Source: Sphingomonas ginkgonis (GTDB lineage Bacteria; Pseudomonadota; Alphaproteobacteria; Sphingomonadales; Sphingomonadaceae). From it: a stretch of 64,000 bases of DNA. This document shows positions 39,768-47,982 of the stretch, piece by piece. Position 1 is the stretch's first letter. Each line of letters opens with the position of its first letter. Where the stretch lies: assembly GCF_003970925.1 (NCBI RefSeq), contig NZ_RWJF01000001.1, positions 2,350,501 to 2,414,500 on the forward strand, read 5' to 3'. A program made the translations under genes and the position numbers. Below the pieces are notes generated by a model that ran no database searches, had not been told where the DNA came from, and saw only the letters and a program-made list of their open reading frames with translations.

Positions 39768-40685
39768 ATGCGCCGTCTGTTGGTTCCGTTCCTGGCCGTG
39801 CTTGCCGCCGCCGCGCCGGCCGCCGCCGCCGACCTCAGCGTGCTCAGCTACAACATTCACGGGCTGCCCTGGCCCATCGTCCACGATCGTACACGCGACC
39901 TTCAGGCGATCGGCGACCGTCTCGCCGCGATGCGGGCAGCTGGCACCCAGCCCCACCTCGTTCTGCTGCAGGAGGCTTTCACCGGGCACGCCAAGGCGAT
40001 CGGGTCAATCGCCGGTTACCCCTATGCGGTGCGGGGTCCCGACAGTCGCGGTGATCTGGAAGACAGCGGGCTGCTGATCCTCTCGGACTATCCGGTGCTC
40101 GGCAGCGAACGCATCGTCTACCGTCGTGGGGCCTGCGCCGGGCTCGACTGCCTGTCGAACAAGGGCGCCCTGCTGGTCCGGGTAGCGGTGCCCGGCCTTG
40201 CCCAGCCGCTAGCCGTCGTCGACACCCACATGAACGCGCGCGCTCGCTCCTGCGCGGGTCGTCGGCACAGCGATCGTGCCTACGCGGCCCAAGTCGAGGA
40301 ATTGCGCCAGTTCGTCGCGAGCCGGATCCTGCCGGGCACCCCCGCGATCGTCGGTGGCGACATGAACGTCGGACGCGCCGCTGCCCGCACCGCCCTGGTA
40401 ACGGGCGACCAGCTGCTTGCGGGTAGCGACGATGCGGTGCGGACGGCGCTCGCGGGGGCCGCACCGGTGGACGATCCTGCGGCGGCGGCGGTCATCGCCA
40501 GGCGCAACAAGGACTGGCTGTTCGCGCGCGGGGACCAGGCGGTCACCTTCCGGCTAGCATCGCTTTCCGTTCCCTTCCCCCGCGGCACCCTGTCCGACCA
40601 CGGGGGCTATATCGCCCGCTACGCGCTGGTGCCGTCACAGGCTCCGGCAGCTGTCCGGGTTGCCGGACTGGAAGCCCGTCCGTAG
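39768..40685 (+). CDS. Secreted endonuclease/exonuclease/phosphatase-family hydrolase
   Basis: A 305-residue EEP-fold protein with a signal peptide (MRRLLVPFLAVLAAAAPAAA). Catalytic motifs: LSYNIHGLPWP (Asn), LVLLQEAF (Glu, metal), VVDTHMNARA (Asp-x-His), IVGGDMNVG (Asp-x-Asn) and LSDHGGYIARY (Asp-His). This set matches the neutral sphingomyelinase / DNase I superfamily. It acts in the periplasm or outside the cell; the substrate (phospholipid, nucleic acid, phosphosugar) cannot be told. The start has AAGGAGG upstream. Its last 51 bp overlap the 3' end of the convergent metallopeptidase gene. Confidence 0.9.
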   Translation: MRRLLVPFLAVLAAAAPAAAADLSVLSYNIHGLPWPIVHDRTRDLQAIGDRLAAMRAAGTQPHLVLLQEAFTGHAKAIGSIAGYPYAVRGPDSRGDLEDSGLLILSDYPVLGSERIVYRRGACAGLDCLSNKGALLVRVAVPGLAQPLAVVDTHMNARARSCAGRRHSDRAYAAQVEELRQFVASRILPGTPAIVGGDMNVGRAAARTALVTGDQLLAGSDDAVRTALAGAAPVDDPAAAAVIARRNKDWLFARGDQAVTFRLASLSVPFPRGTLSDHGGYIARYALVPSQAPAAVRVAGLEARP

Positions 40686-41531
40686 CGCGGCCATCCGCTG
40701 CGCGCTGGTGCCGTGGGTGAAGCTCTCCGGGACGACCCGGCCCTGCGACTGCTTCTGCAGCGTGTCGTCGCCGATCGCCTGGGCGGCGCGCATGCCTTCC
40801 TCGAAGTCGCCGGGCTCCATGATTGCCTGACCCTTGCTGTCGCGGGCATTGGCGGCCCACACGCCGGCGTAGCAGTCCGCTTGCAGCTCGACCTTTACCT
40901 GAACCGCATTGCCTTCAGCCTCGCTGGCGCTGGCCTGCGCGTTGTGAGCCTGGTCGAGCGTACCCTCGAGATGCTGAACATGGTGCCCGACCTCGTGCGC
41001 GATGACATAGGCCATGGCGAAGTCGCCCGGCGCCTGGAAGCGCTGCGACAGTTCGTTGAAGAAGGTCGTGTCGAGGTACACTTCCTTGTCGGTGGGGCAA
41101 TAGAACGGGCCCATAGCGGACTGCGCCACGCCGCATCCTGAACGATCGGTCTGCGAGTAAGCGACCAGCCGGGTCGGCTGGTATTGCTGCCCGCGCGCGG
41201 CGAAGATCTTGCTCCAAGTGTCCTCGGTCGAACCGAGCACCCGGGTTACGAACTGCTTGGTCTGCGGATCGAGCGTCGACTGGCCGGCGGGTGCGCTGGC
41301 GCCGGGACCGCCAGTACCGATCCCACCGCCGCCGCCTAGGCCACCGATCGACTGCAGCGCGCAATAGCCGAGCAGAAGGACGACCACGCCGACGATCCCG
41401 AACCGGCTCGCAACGAGGCTCAGGATCATACCCAGGCCACCGCCACCGATACCGCCGCCGCCGAAGCCAACGCCGCCGCGGCCCGTGTCGTCCTGAAAAT
41501 TGCTGCTTTCGCGCTGGTCGTCGAGCCGCAT
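40635..41531 (-). CDS. ypfJ: Neutral zinc metallopeptidase, YpfJ family
   Basis: A 298-residue YpfJ/KPN_02809-type membrane protein. The start MRLDDQRESSNFQDDTGRG is the family hallmark, followed by a Gly-rich segment and one membrane helix (FGIVGVVVLLLGYCALQSIGG). The soluble domain has YCPTDKEVYLDTTFFNEL, AYVIAHEVGHHVQHL (HExxH zinc site) and the ELQADCYAGVWA segment that follows in the family. Peptidase activity is inferred from HExxH. It converges on, and overlaps by 51 bp, the EEP hydrolase gene. Confidence 0.93.
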   Translation of the reverse strand: MRLDDQRESSNFQDDTGRGGVGFGGGGIGGGGLGMILSLVASRFGIVGVVVLLLGYCALQSIGGLGGGGGIGTGGPGASAPAGQSTLDPQTKQFVTRVLGSTEDTWSKIFAARGQQYQPTRLVAYSQTDRSGCGVAQSAMGPFYCPTDKEVYLDTTFFNELSQRFQAPGDFAMAYVIAHEVGHHVQHLEGTLDQAHNAQASASEAEGNAVQVKVELQADCYAGVWAANARDSKGQAIMEPGDFEEGMRAAQAIGDDTLQKQSQGRVVPESFTHGTSAQRMAALRTGFQSGNPDSCRSL

Positions 41532-41679
41532 GTCGATCCTGTCTCCCTTGTCGGTCTGAATGCTTCGCTGCCGTTACAGTTGCAATCGCCGTGCAAGCCG
41601 TCATTGCGGCAGGTGAAGGCGACGCCGCTGCGGCCCTGCCCCGCAGTCGCGCCGAGCCCCTGACGCACGGAGATTGGCA

Positions 41680-42447
41680 ATGCATCTGAACGGCAAGGTT
41701 GCGCTCGTGACCGGCTCCACCTCGGGCATCGGGCTCGGGATCGCGCGCGCGCTCTCGCAGGCCGGCGCCTCCGTGATGATCAACGGTTTCGGCGAGCCCA
41801 CCGAGATCCGTGCGATCCAGGACGAACTCGGCGCCGTATACAGCGACGCCGACCTCTCGCGAGCCGACGAGATCGAGCAGATGGTCGCGCTCTGCACGAC
41901 CGAGCTCGGGACCCCGGACGTCGTCGTGAACAATGCCGGCATCCAGCATGTCGCGCCGGTGGACTCCTTCCCGCCCGACCGCTGGGACGCCATCATCGCG
42001 ATCAATCTCAATGCCGTGTTCCACACGGTACGGCTCACCGTCGGCGCGATGAAGGAGCGTGGCTGGGGCCGGATCATCAACACCGCCAGCGCCCATAGCC
42101 TCGTCGCATCACCCAACAAGAGCGCATACGTCGCCGCGAAGCATGGGGTCGCCGGCTTCACCAAGACCGTGGCGCTCGAGACCGCTCCCCATGGGGTTAC
42201 GGTCAACTGCATATCGCCCGGCTATGTCTGGACGCCGCTGGTGAAAAGGCAGATCCCCGACACGATGAAGACCCGCGGGCTCAGCCGCGACCAGGTGATG
42301 AACGACGTCCTCCTCGCCGCCCAGCCGACGAAGAAGTTCGTCACCGTGGAGGAGGTCGCCAGCCTCGCCTTGTATCTCACCACCGACGGCGCAGCCTCGA
42401 TCACCGGCGCCAATCTCAGCATGGATGGCGGCTGGACCGCGCAGTGA
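41680..42447 (+). CDS. bdhA: D-3-hydroxybutyrate dehydrogenase (SDR)
   Basis: A 255-residue short-chain dehydrogenase. I start at ATG 41680, seven bases after GGAG; a TTG at 41674 is less likely. It has ALVTGSTSGIGLGIA (NAD site), VNNAGIQHV, ASAHSLVASPNKSAYVAAKHG (Ser, Tyr, Lys triad) and CISPGYVWTPLV. NAGIQHV, the KRQIPD segment and FVTVEEVA are typical of bacterial 3-hydroxybutyrate dehydrogenase, which interconverts 3-hydroxybutyrate and acetoacetate in PHB and ketone metabolism. Gene context does not add to this. Confidence 0.9.
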   Translation: MHLNGKVALVTGSTSGIGLGIARALSQAGASVMINGFGEPTEIRAIQDELGAVYSDADLSRADEIEQMVALCTTELGTPDVVVNNAGIQHVAPVDSFPPDRWDAIIAINLNAVFHTVRLTVGAMKERGWGRIINTASAHSLVASPNKSAYVAAKHGVAGFTKTVALETAPHGVTVNCISPGYVWTPLVKRQIPDTMKTRGLSRDQVMNDVLLAAQPTKKFVTVEEVASLALYLTTDGAASITGANLSMDGGWTAQ

Positions 42448-42485
42448 GGATTGCATCAGCCGGCCGCTTGGGTCACCCTCTCCCC

Positions 42486-43106
42486 ATGATCCGAAAAAGC
42501 TTGATTCTTCCTGTACTTGGCCTGTTGCTCCAGGCCTGCGCCTCGACCGGATCAGGACGGATCATCGCGCATCCGAGCAGCGACTGGAGAGCCGCCGCGA
42601 CTCCGCAGGACCGCGAGCGGCTGCGCAACTGGCGCAGCACCTGGCTGCAGGCGCTCGCACAGGCGCGGGCGGCAGGTCATGGCGCGGAGATCGCCTCGGA
42701 AGGTCGCCTGCTGCAACCCGACGCAGCGCTCGGCGGCGCCATTCGCAACGGCACCTATCAGTGCCGGCTCATCAAGCTCGGCGCGCGCTCGCCGGGAGGG
42801 GTGACCTTCGTGTCCTACCCTCGCTTCGGGTGCGAGGTACGCCAGGAGCGCCAACTGCAGGGCTTCGCCAAGCTCAGCGGCACCCAGCGCCAGGTTGGCC
42901 TGATCTTCCCCGGCGACCCGCTCCGCCAGGTGTTCCTCGGAACGCTGCTGTTCAGCGACGAGAGTCGTGCGATGCAATATGGCTGGGATCAGGAGCGGGA
43001 CGTCGTTGGGTTCGTCGAGCGGATCGGTCCCGGGCGATACCGGCTGGCGATGCCCAGCCCGCGCTTCGACAGCCTGTTCGATGTCATCGAGCTGAGCGCC
43101 AGCTAA
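42486..43106 (+). CDS. DUF4893 lipoprotein
   Basis: A 206-residue protein with a lipoprotein signal peptide (MIRKSLILPVLGLLLQAC; lipobox LLQAC, Cys18). The rest matches DUF4893 as I recall it: DWRAAATPQDRERLRNWRSTW, GHGAEIASEGRLLQP, GTYQCRLIKLGA and FPGDPLRQVFLGTLL. The function of the family is unknown. It is expected in the periplasmic face of a membrane. It lies between the dehydrogenase and an M20 amidohydrolase, 38 bp after the former. The start at 42486 is set by the signal peptide. Confidence 0.82.
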   Translation: MIRKSLILPVLGLLLQACASTGSGRIIAHPSSDWRAAATPQDRERLRNWRSTWLQALAQARAAGHGAEIASEGRLLQPDAALGGAIRNGTYQCRLIKLGARSPGGVTFVSYPRFGCEVRQERQLQGFAKLSGTQRQVGLIFPGDPLRQVFLGTLLFSDESRAMQYGWDQERDVVGFVERIGPGRYRLAMPSPRFDSLFDVIELSAS

Positions 43107-43154
43107 GCGCGAGAAGGCTCTGGACGCGGCGGTGGCGCTCCCTACACTCGTAGC

Positions 43155-44474
43155 ATGATCCGCCTCCTGCTCGCCTCCGCCGCCCTGCTGGCGATCCCCT
43201 TCCCTGCCGATGCCGCGACGGCTGTGTCCGACGGGGTCCGCGCCGACATGCCGCAGCTGATGGCGCTGTACCGCGACCTTCATGCCAATCCCGAACTCAG
43301 CATGCAGGAGGTGCGCTCGCCGGCAAAGCTGGCCGCCGAAGCGCGCAAGCTCGGCTTCCAGGTAACTGAGCACGTCGGCAAGACCGGGGTGGTCGCGGTC
43401 ATGAAGAACGGACTAGGCCCGGTGCTTCTCATCCGCGCCGACATGGATGCACTCCCGGTCGCCGAGCAGACCGGTCTGCCGTTCGCCTCCAAGGTCCACG
43501 GCAGGACCCTGACCGGCGACGACACGCCGGTGATGCACGCATGCGGCCACGACACCCACATGACCGCTTGGCTTGGCACCGCCCGCCGGATGGCAGCAGC
43601 CAAGGATCGCTGGTCGGGTACGCTGGTAATGATCCTCCAGCCCGGTGAGGAAACCGGTCAGGGCGCCAAGGCGATGCTCGATGACGGGCTGTTCACCCGT
43701 TTTCCCAAGCCGACCACGGCCCTTGCCTTCCACGACGCGGCGGCTCTGCCTGCCGGCGTGATCGGGATCGCACCCGGCTATGCGCTGGCCAACGTCGACA
43801 GCGTCGATATCGACGTCCGCGGGATCGGCGGTCACGGTGCCTACCCGCAGACCACCAAGGATCCGATCGTCCTCGCCAGTCGGATCGTCATGGCCCTTCA
43901 GACCTTGGTCAGTCGCGAAAATGATCCGCAGCAGCCCGCCGTCGTAACGGTCGGCAGCTTTCATGCCGGAACCAAGCACAACATCATCTCGGACAGCGCC
44001 AAGCTCCAGTTGACGGTGCGGAGCTACACGCCCGAGGTCCGCAAGGCGCTGCTCGGCGGCATTGCCCGCATCGCGCGCGGCGAGGCGATCGCCGCCGGCA
44101 TGCCGGACAACAGGATGCCGGTTGTCACGGTTCACGAAGAGATGTTCACACCCTCGACCTTCAACACCGAACCGCTCAGCGACCATGCGATGGGCGTGCT
44201 CGCCGGCACGTTCGGCCAAACTCGCGTGGTAAAAACCCCTGCGGTAATGGGCGGCGAGGATTTCAGCCGCTTCTATCTCGCCGACAAGTCGATCCAGAGC
44301 CTGATCTTCTGGGTCGGGGGAACGCCCAAGGCCAAGTGGGATGCCGCGGGTGGGGACGCCGCCAAGCTCCCCTCGCTTCACTCGCCCTACTGGGCTCCCG
44401 AAGCGGAGACGGTCATCTCGACTGCTACCGAGGCGATGACCACGTTGGCGATGGACGTGCTGAAGAAAGCCTGA
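43155..44474 (+). CDS. Exported M20-family amidohydrolase
   Basis: A 439-residue peptidase M20D / hippurate hydrolase family protein with a signal peptide (MIRLLLASAALLAIPFPADA). Metal-binding and catalytic segments: IRADMDALPV, HACGHDTHMTAWLG, LQPGEETGQGAKAML (general base Glu), GIGGHGAYPQTTKDP (lid domain) and MGGEDFSRFY. It hydrolyses an N-acyl amino acid or a related amide, probably in the periplasm. In family members a His at the MxxHDAA position (LAFHDAAALP here) is often a metal ligand. The upstream lipoprotein gene is 48 bp away, so cotranscription is possible. Confidence 0.91.
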   Translation: MIRLLLASAALLAIPFPADAATAVSDGVRADMPQLMALYRDLHANPELSMQEVRSPAKLAAEARKLGFQVTEHVGKTGVVAVMKNGLGPVLLIRADMDALPVAEQTGLPFASKVHGRTLTGDDTPVMHACGHDTHMTAWLGTARRMAAAKDRWSGTLVMILQPGEETGQGAKAMLDDGLFTRFPKPTTALAFHDAAALPAGVIGIAPGYALANVDSVDIDVRGIGGHGAYPQTTKDPIVLASRIVMALQTLVSRENDPQQPAVVTVGSFHAGTKHNIISDSAKLQLTVRSYTPEVRKALLGGIARIARGEAIAAGMPDNRMPVVTVHEEMFTPSTFNTEPLSDHAMGVLAGTFGQTRVVKTPAVMGGEDFSRFYLADKSIQSLIFWVGGTPKAKWDAAGGDAAKLPSLHSPYWAPEAETVISTATEAMTTLAMDVLKKA

Positions 44475-44486
44475 GCCTGCAGCCGA

Positions 44487-44753
44487 CTATTCGGCAGCCC
44501 AGAGTTTCGCCTTCTCGGCGATGTCCAGCTCGCGCAACAAGCCGTCCACGCTCTCCGTCAGTTCCGGCAGGAAGCTGATCTGGTGCCGCGCGCCGCGGTA
44601 GCTTTCCACCAGGAGGAGCGCATCCACCAGCACGGGGAAGATCGCCGCCTCGGGGTCGTCGAGCTCGACCAGCTCCTTCAGCTTGGCCGCTGCCTTGCGC
44701 CGCGCCGACTCCGGATCAGCCAGTGCCGCATTACGTCCGATCATCCAGCTCAT
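44487..44753 (-). CDS. Small helical protein, function unknown
   Basis: An 88-residue protein I do not recognise. It is rich in Ala, Leu, Glu and Arg and predicted to be all-helical (RRKAAAKLKELVELDDPEAA, ESVDGLLRELDIAEKAKL). No signal peptide or membrane segment. An internal Met at residue 4 is an alternative start. Codon use looks like a real gene, with high GC at third positions. It lies 12 bp from the convergent M20 gene and about 100 bp downstream of the aldo/keto reductase gene on the same strand. Confidence 0.6.
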   Translation of the reverse strand: MSWMIGRNAALADPESARRKAAAKLKELVELDDPEAAIFPVLVDALLLVESYRGARHQISFLPELTESVDGLLRELDIAEKAKLWAAE

Positions 44754-44851
44754 CTTCTTCGCCCTCGCCTGATGCCGGCCACCATAGGCGACGGCACCGG
44801 GAGGACCAGTTCGCCCCGTCGCGGCGAACGCGCGGTCCGGCGTTAGCGTCG

Positions 44852-45784
44852 TTAGGCGCTCGCCTCGTCAAGCCGCTGCAGCTGTGCCGGGCTGAGGTCC
44901 AGCGTCAGAGCCCCGACCAGTTGCTTCATCTGCTCCTCACTGGTCGCGCTGGCGATCGCTGCCGTCACGCCCGGCTGCGCCTTGGTCCAGGCCAGAGCCA
45001 CGGTCGCCTGAGCGGCGCCAGTCTCGCCCGCGACTTCGTCCAGCGCGGCGAGCACCGCCCTGCCCTTGTCACTGTCGACATATTCCCGGTTGCGCCCGCC
45101 TCGGACGGACTTCCCCAGGTCCGCCTCCGAACGATATTTGCCAGCGAGGAAGCCGTTGGCCAAACTGTAGTAGGAGAAGAAGCCGACGCCGCGGCCGGTG
45201 ACCACGTCCTGGATGTCGTCCTCGAACTTGCCGCGCTCGACGAGATTGTACCAGCCCTGCATCGCCGCCGCCGGCTCCCACCCGGCCCGGACCGCGACGT
45301 CGAGCGCTTCCTCGAGGCGCGCGGCCGAAAAGTTGCTGACCCCCACCGCTGCGATCTTGCCTGCCTCACGAAGCCGCTCGAAGGCCTCAAGGCTCTCGGT
45401 CAGCGGGACAGCCTCGTCATCCTTATGCTCGTAATAAAGATCGATGGTTTGGACCCCGAGGCGGCGCAGTGATTGGTCGCAAGCCTCAGCAATCTTGTCT
45501 GGCGCAAGGCCGCCCATCATGCCGGTCTTGGAAGCGATCACGACCTTGTTTCGCTTGGCAGGGTCCCTTCGTAGCCAGCGTCCGATCACCGTCTCGCTCT
45601 CACCGCCCTGATGCCCGGGCACCCAGGCCGAATAGACATCGGCCGTGTCGATCATGTTGCCGCCCGCGTCGACGAAGGCGTCGAGCAGCCGAAAGCTCGT
45701 CGCCTCGTCCGCCGTCCAGCCGAAAACGTTTCCGCCGAGCGCGATCGGCGCCACTGCGATCCCGCTCATCCCCATCTGCCGCAT
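44852..45784 (-). CDS. Aldo/keto reductase
   Basis: A 310-residue NADPH-dependent reductase of the AKR superfamily. Motifs: GGNVFGWTADEATSFRLLDAFVDAGGNMIDTADVYSAW (catalytic Asp and Tyr), VVIASKTGMMG (Lys), GVQTIDLYYEHKDDE (His) and a C-terminal AIASATSEEQMKQLVGAL that binds the cofactor. It resembles the YajO / YghZ-type cytosolic reductases with broad aldehyde substrates. Divergent from the PrsK gene. Confidence 0.91.
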   Translation of the reverse strand: MRQMGMSGIAVAPIALGGNVFGWTADEATSFRLLDAFVDAGGNMIDTADVYSAWVPGHQGGESETVIGRWLRRDPAKRNKVVIASKTGMMGGLAPDKIAEACDQSLRRLGVQTIDLYYEHKDDEAVPLTESLEAFERLREAGKIAAVGVSNFSAARLEEALDVAVRAGWEPAAAMQGWYNLVERGKFEDDIQDVVTGRGVGFFSYYSLANGFLAGKYRSEADLGKSVRGGRNREYVDSDKGRAVLAALDEVAGETGAAQATVALAWTKAQPGVTAAIASATSEEQMKQLVGALTLDLSPAQLQRLDEASA

Positions 45785-45861
45785 CGACCAGTCTCCTCTT
45801 GTCGTCAGGTCTTAGCAGCGCCGTTCAGAATATCTTTGTAAATTTCGCCGACAGGTAGCGC

Positions 45862-47982
45862 ATGTCGGATTGGCTGACAGTTGGGCCTCGGGTCGGCGCC
45901 CTCGTCGTCTTCTGGAGCCATGCGCTCGCGGCGCTGCTGTTCGCGAGCCTGATCATCTGGCAACTGGTTGCAGGAGCCCGCCAGAACGGCCCGCGGCTGC
46001 TGCTGGCCGGCTTCGCGCTGACCGCCGTCTGGGCCTGGCTCTCAGCCATCGCTCCGCTCGTCATGCTGGTCGCAGCCGCCGAGACCGCTCGCAATCTCGT
46101 CTGGGTCGGTCTTCTTTACGCCCTGTCGAGCAGCAGCCCGTCGGCCAGCCCCCGCGATCGGCAGCAGGGCGTTCGGCTGGTCTACGCGGCCGTGACCGCC
46201 GTGATGGGCATGCAGTTCATCGTCGACCTCCTGCCGGCGATCAGCGTCGACAACCGCACCGCCGCCGTTTCGCTCACCTCCACCATCCTGCGCATCACCG
46301 GTTCCGCGGGCGCGCTGGTGCTGGTGCACAATCTCTACGGCCAGGCGGCTCCCGCCAGCCGGACAAGCATCCGTCCAGTCATGGCGGCGCTTGCGCTGAC
46401 CTGGGTCTACGATCTCAACCTCTACACCATTGCCTATCTCGACAGCGGTCTTACCGGCGGGCTGTTCCAGTGGCGCGGGCTCGCGGTCGCACTCACCGCA
46501 CCGCTCTTCGCGCTGGGTGCGCGGCGGGGCGACAGCTGGCGAATCAGTCTTTCGCGCGCCGCGACCTTCCAGTCCCTCTCGCTGCTCGCCATCTGCTCCT
46601 ACTTTGCGATCATGGCCATCCTCGCCACCGCGCTGCGAGGCTCCGGGTGGGACTGGGCGCGCAGCGCGGCCCTGCTGCTGCTTGCCGGGATGACGCTCGC
46701 GGCGATGGTGGTGCTGCCGAGCAGCCGGGCGCGCGCCTGGGCCAAGGTTAAGGTGGCCAAGCATTTCTTCGAGCATCGCTACGATTATCGCTCGGAGTGG
46801 CTCCGCTTCACCGCCACGCTCGGCGCCAGCGAACCGAGCGCTCCGCCGCTCGGGGAGCGGATGATCAAGGCGTTCGGTGATATCGTGGATTCGCCCGGCG
46901 GCCTGCTGCTTGCGGCCAACGATGGGGGGACCATTTCCGTCGCCGCCATGTGGAACTGGACGGGGGAGAGCTCGGGGGCCGGCGAGGAAGCGGAGGACAG
47001 TGTCTTCTGGGCGGCCGTCGAGGGCGAAACGCGGATCGTCGAGTTCGACGCGCACCGCAGCCGCTACGGCTCCCCGCGCGACCTCGCGCTTCCGGTCCCG
47101 GCCTGGCTTGTGGCGGATCTCGAGGCGTGGGTCGCCGTTCCGCTGGTGCACGGCGAGCGACTGGTGGGCCTGGTAGTGCTTGCTGCGCCCGCCATCCGCC
47201 GCGCACTGGACTGGGAAGATTTCGACCTGCTTCGCACCGCCGGGCGACAGGCGGCCTCAAGCCTCGCCGAGGCGCATGGCCAGCAGGCGCTCGCCAATGC
47301 CCAGCGCTTCGAGGAGTTCAACCGCCGCTTCGCCTTCATCCTCCACGACATCAAGAACCTCGTGAGCCAGCTGTCGCTGCTCAGCCGCAATGCCGAGCGC
47401 CACGCCGGCAATGCCGAGTTCCAGGCCGACATGGTTGCTACGCTCAAGGGCTCGGTGGGCAAGATGAACGACCTGCTCGCCCGGCTGGCTCCGGCCGCTC
47501 GCGGCGTTCCGGCCCAACGCTCGCCCATTGCGCTTCGTCCGGTCTTGTCCGCGGCGATTGCGGCCAAGCGCCGGAGCCACGACGTGCTGCTGCTCGGCGA
47601 CGCAGCGCTGTGGGCTGTCGGCGATGCCGTTCAGCTCGAGCATGCCGTCGGCCATCTAGTTCAGAACGCAATCGATGCGTCGCCGACGGACGAGCCGGTC
47701 ACCGTCCGGGTGGGCCGCCGATCGACCGACGTGGTAATCGACATCCTAGACCATGGCAGCGGGATGGATCCCGAGTTCATCCGCACGCGCCTGTTCCAGC
47801 CCTTTGCCTCGACCAAGGAAAACGGCTTTGGCGTTGGCGCCTTCGAGGCCCGTTCGCTGGTCGCTGCGATGGGCGGACGGCTGTCCGTCGACAGTCGTGT
47901 CGGCAAAGGCACGCGCTTCACAATCACTCTCCCCATCGCCGCGGAAGTGACCGCCCCGGCGCGCCTCCGGAAGACCGCATGA
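45862..47982 (+). CDS. prsK: PrsK-type membrane sensor histidine kinase (PEP-CTERM/XrtA system)
   Basis: A 706-residue kinase with seven to nine hydrophobic helices in its first 300 residues, then a GAF-like domain (about 330-470) and the phosphoacceptor region FNRRFAFILHDIKNLVSQLSLL (His495), which is the hallmark of PrsK. The HATPase domain has HLVQNAIDASP, DHGSGMDPEF and NGFGVGAFEARSL. PrsK acts with PrsR in the control of exopolysaccharide genes linked to exosortase/PEP-CTERM proteins. The ATG at 45862 follows ACAGGTAG. The next gene, PrsR, overlaps by ATGA. Confidence 0.93.
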   Translation: MSDWLTVGPRVGALVVFWSHALAALLFASLIIWQLVAGARQNGPRLLLAGFALTAVWAWLSAIAPLVMLVAAAETARNLVWVGLLYALSSSSPSASPRDRQQGVRLVYAAVTAVMGMQFIVDLLPAISVDNRTAAVSLTSTILRITGSAGALVLVHNLYGQAAPASRTSIRPVMAALALTWVYDLNLYTIAYLDSGLTGGLFQWRGLAVALTAPLFALGARRGDSWRISLSRAATFQSLSLLAICSYFAIMAILATALRGSGWDWARSAALLLLAGMTLAAMVVLPSSRARAWAKVKVAKHFFEHRYDYRSEWLRFTATLGASEPSAPPLGERMIKAFGDIVDSPGGLLLAANDGGTISVAAMWNWTGESSGAGEEAEDSVFWAAVEGETRIVEFDAHRSRYGSPRDLALPVPAWLVADLEAWVAVPLVHGERLVGLVVLAAPAIRRALDWEDFDLLRTAGRQAASSLAEAHGQQALANAQRFEEFNRRFAFILHDIKNLVSQLSLLSRNAERHAGNAEFQADMVATLKGSVGKMNDLLARLAPAARGVPAQRSPIALRPVLSAAIAAKRRSHDVLLLGDAALWAVGDAVQLEHAVGHLVQNAIDASPTDEPVTVRVGRRSTDVVIDILDHGSGMDPEFIRTRLFQPFASTKENGFGVGAFEARSLVAAMGGRLSVDSRVGKGTRFTITLPIAAEVTAPARLRKTA

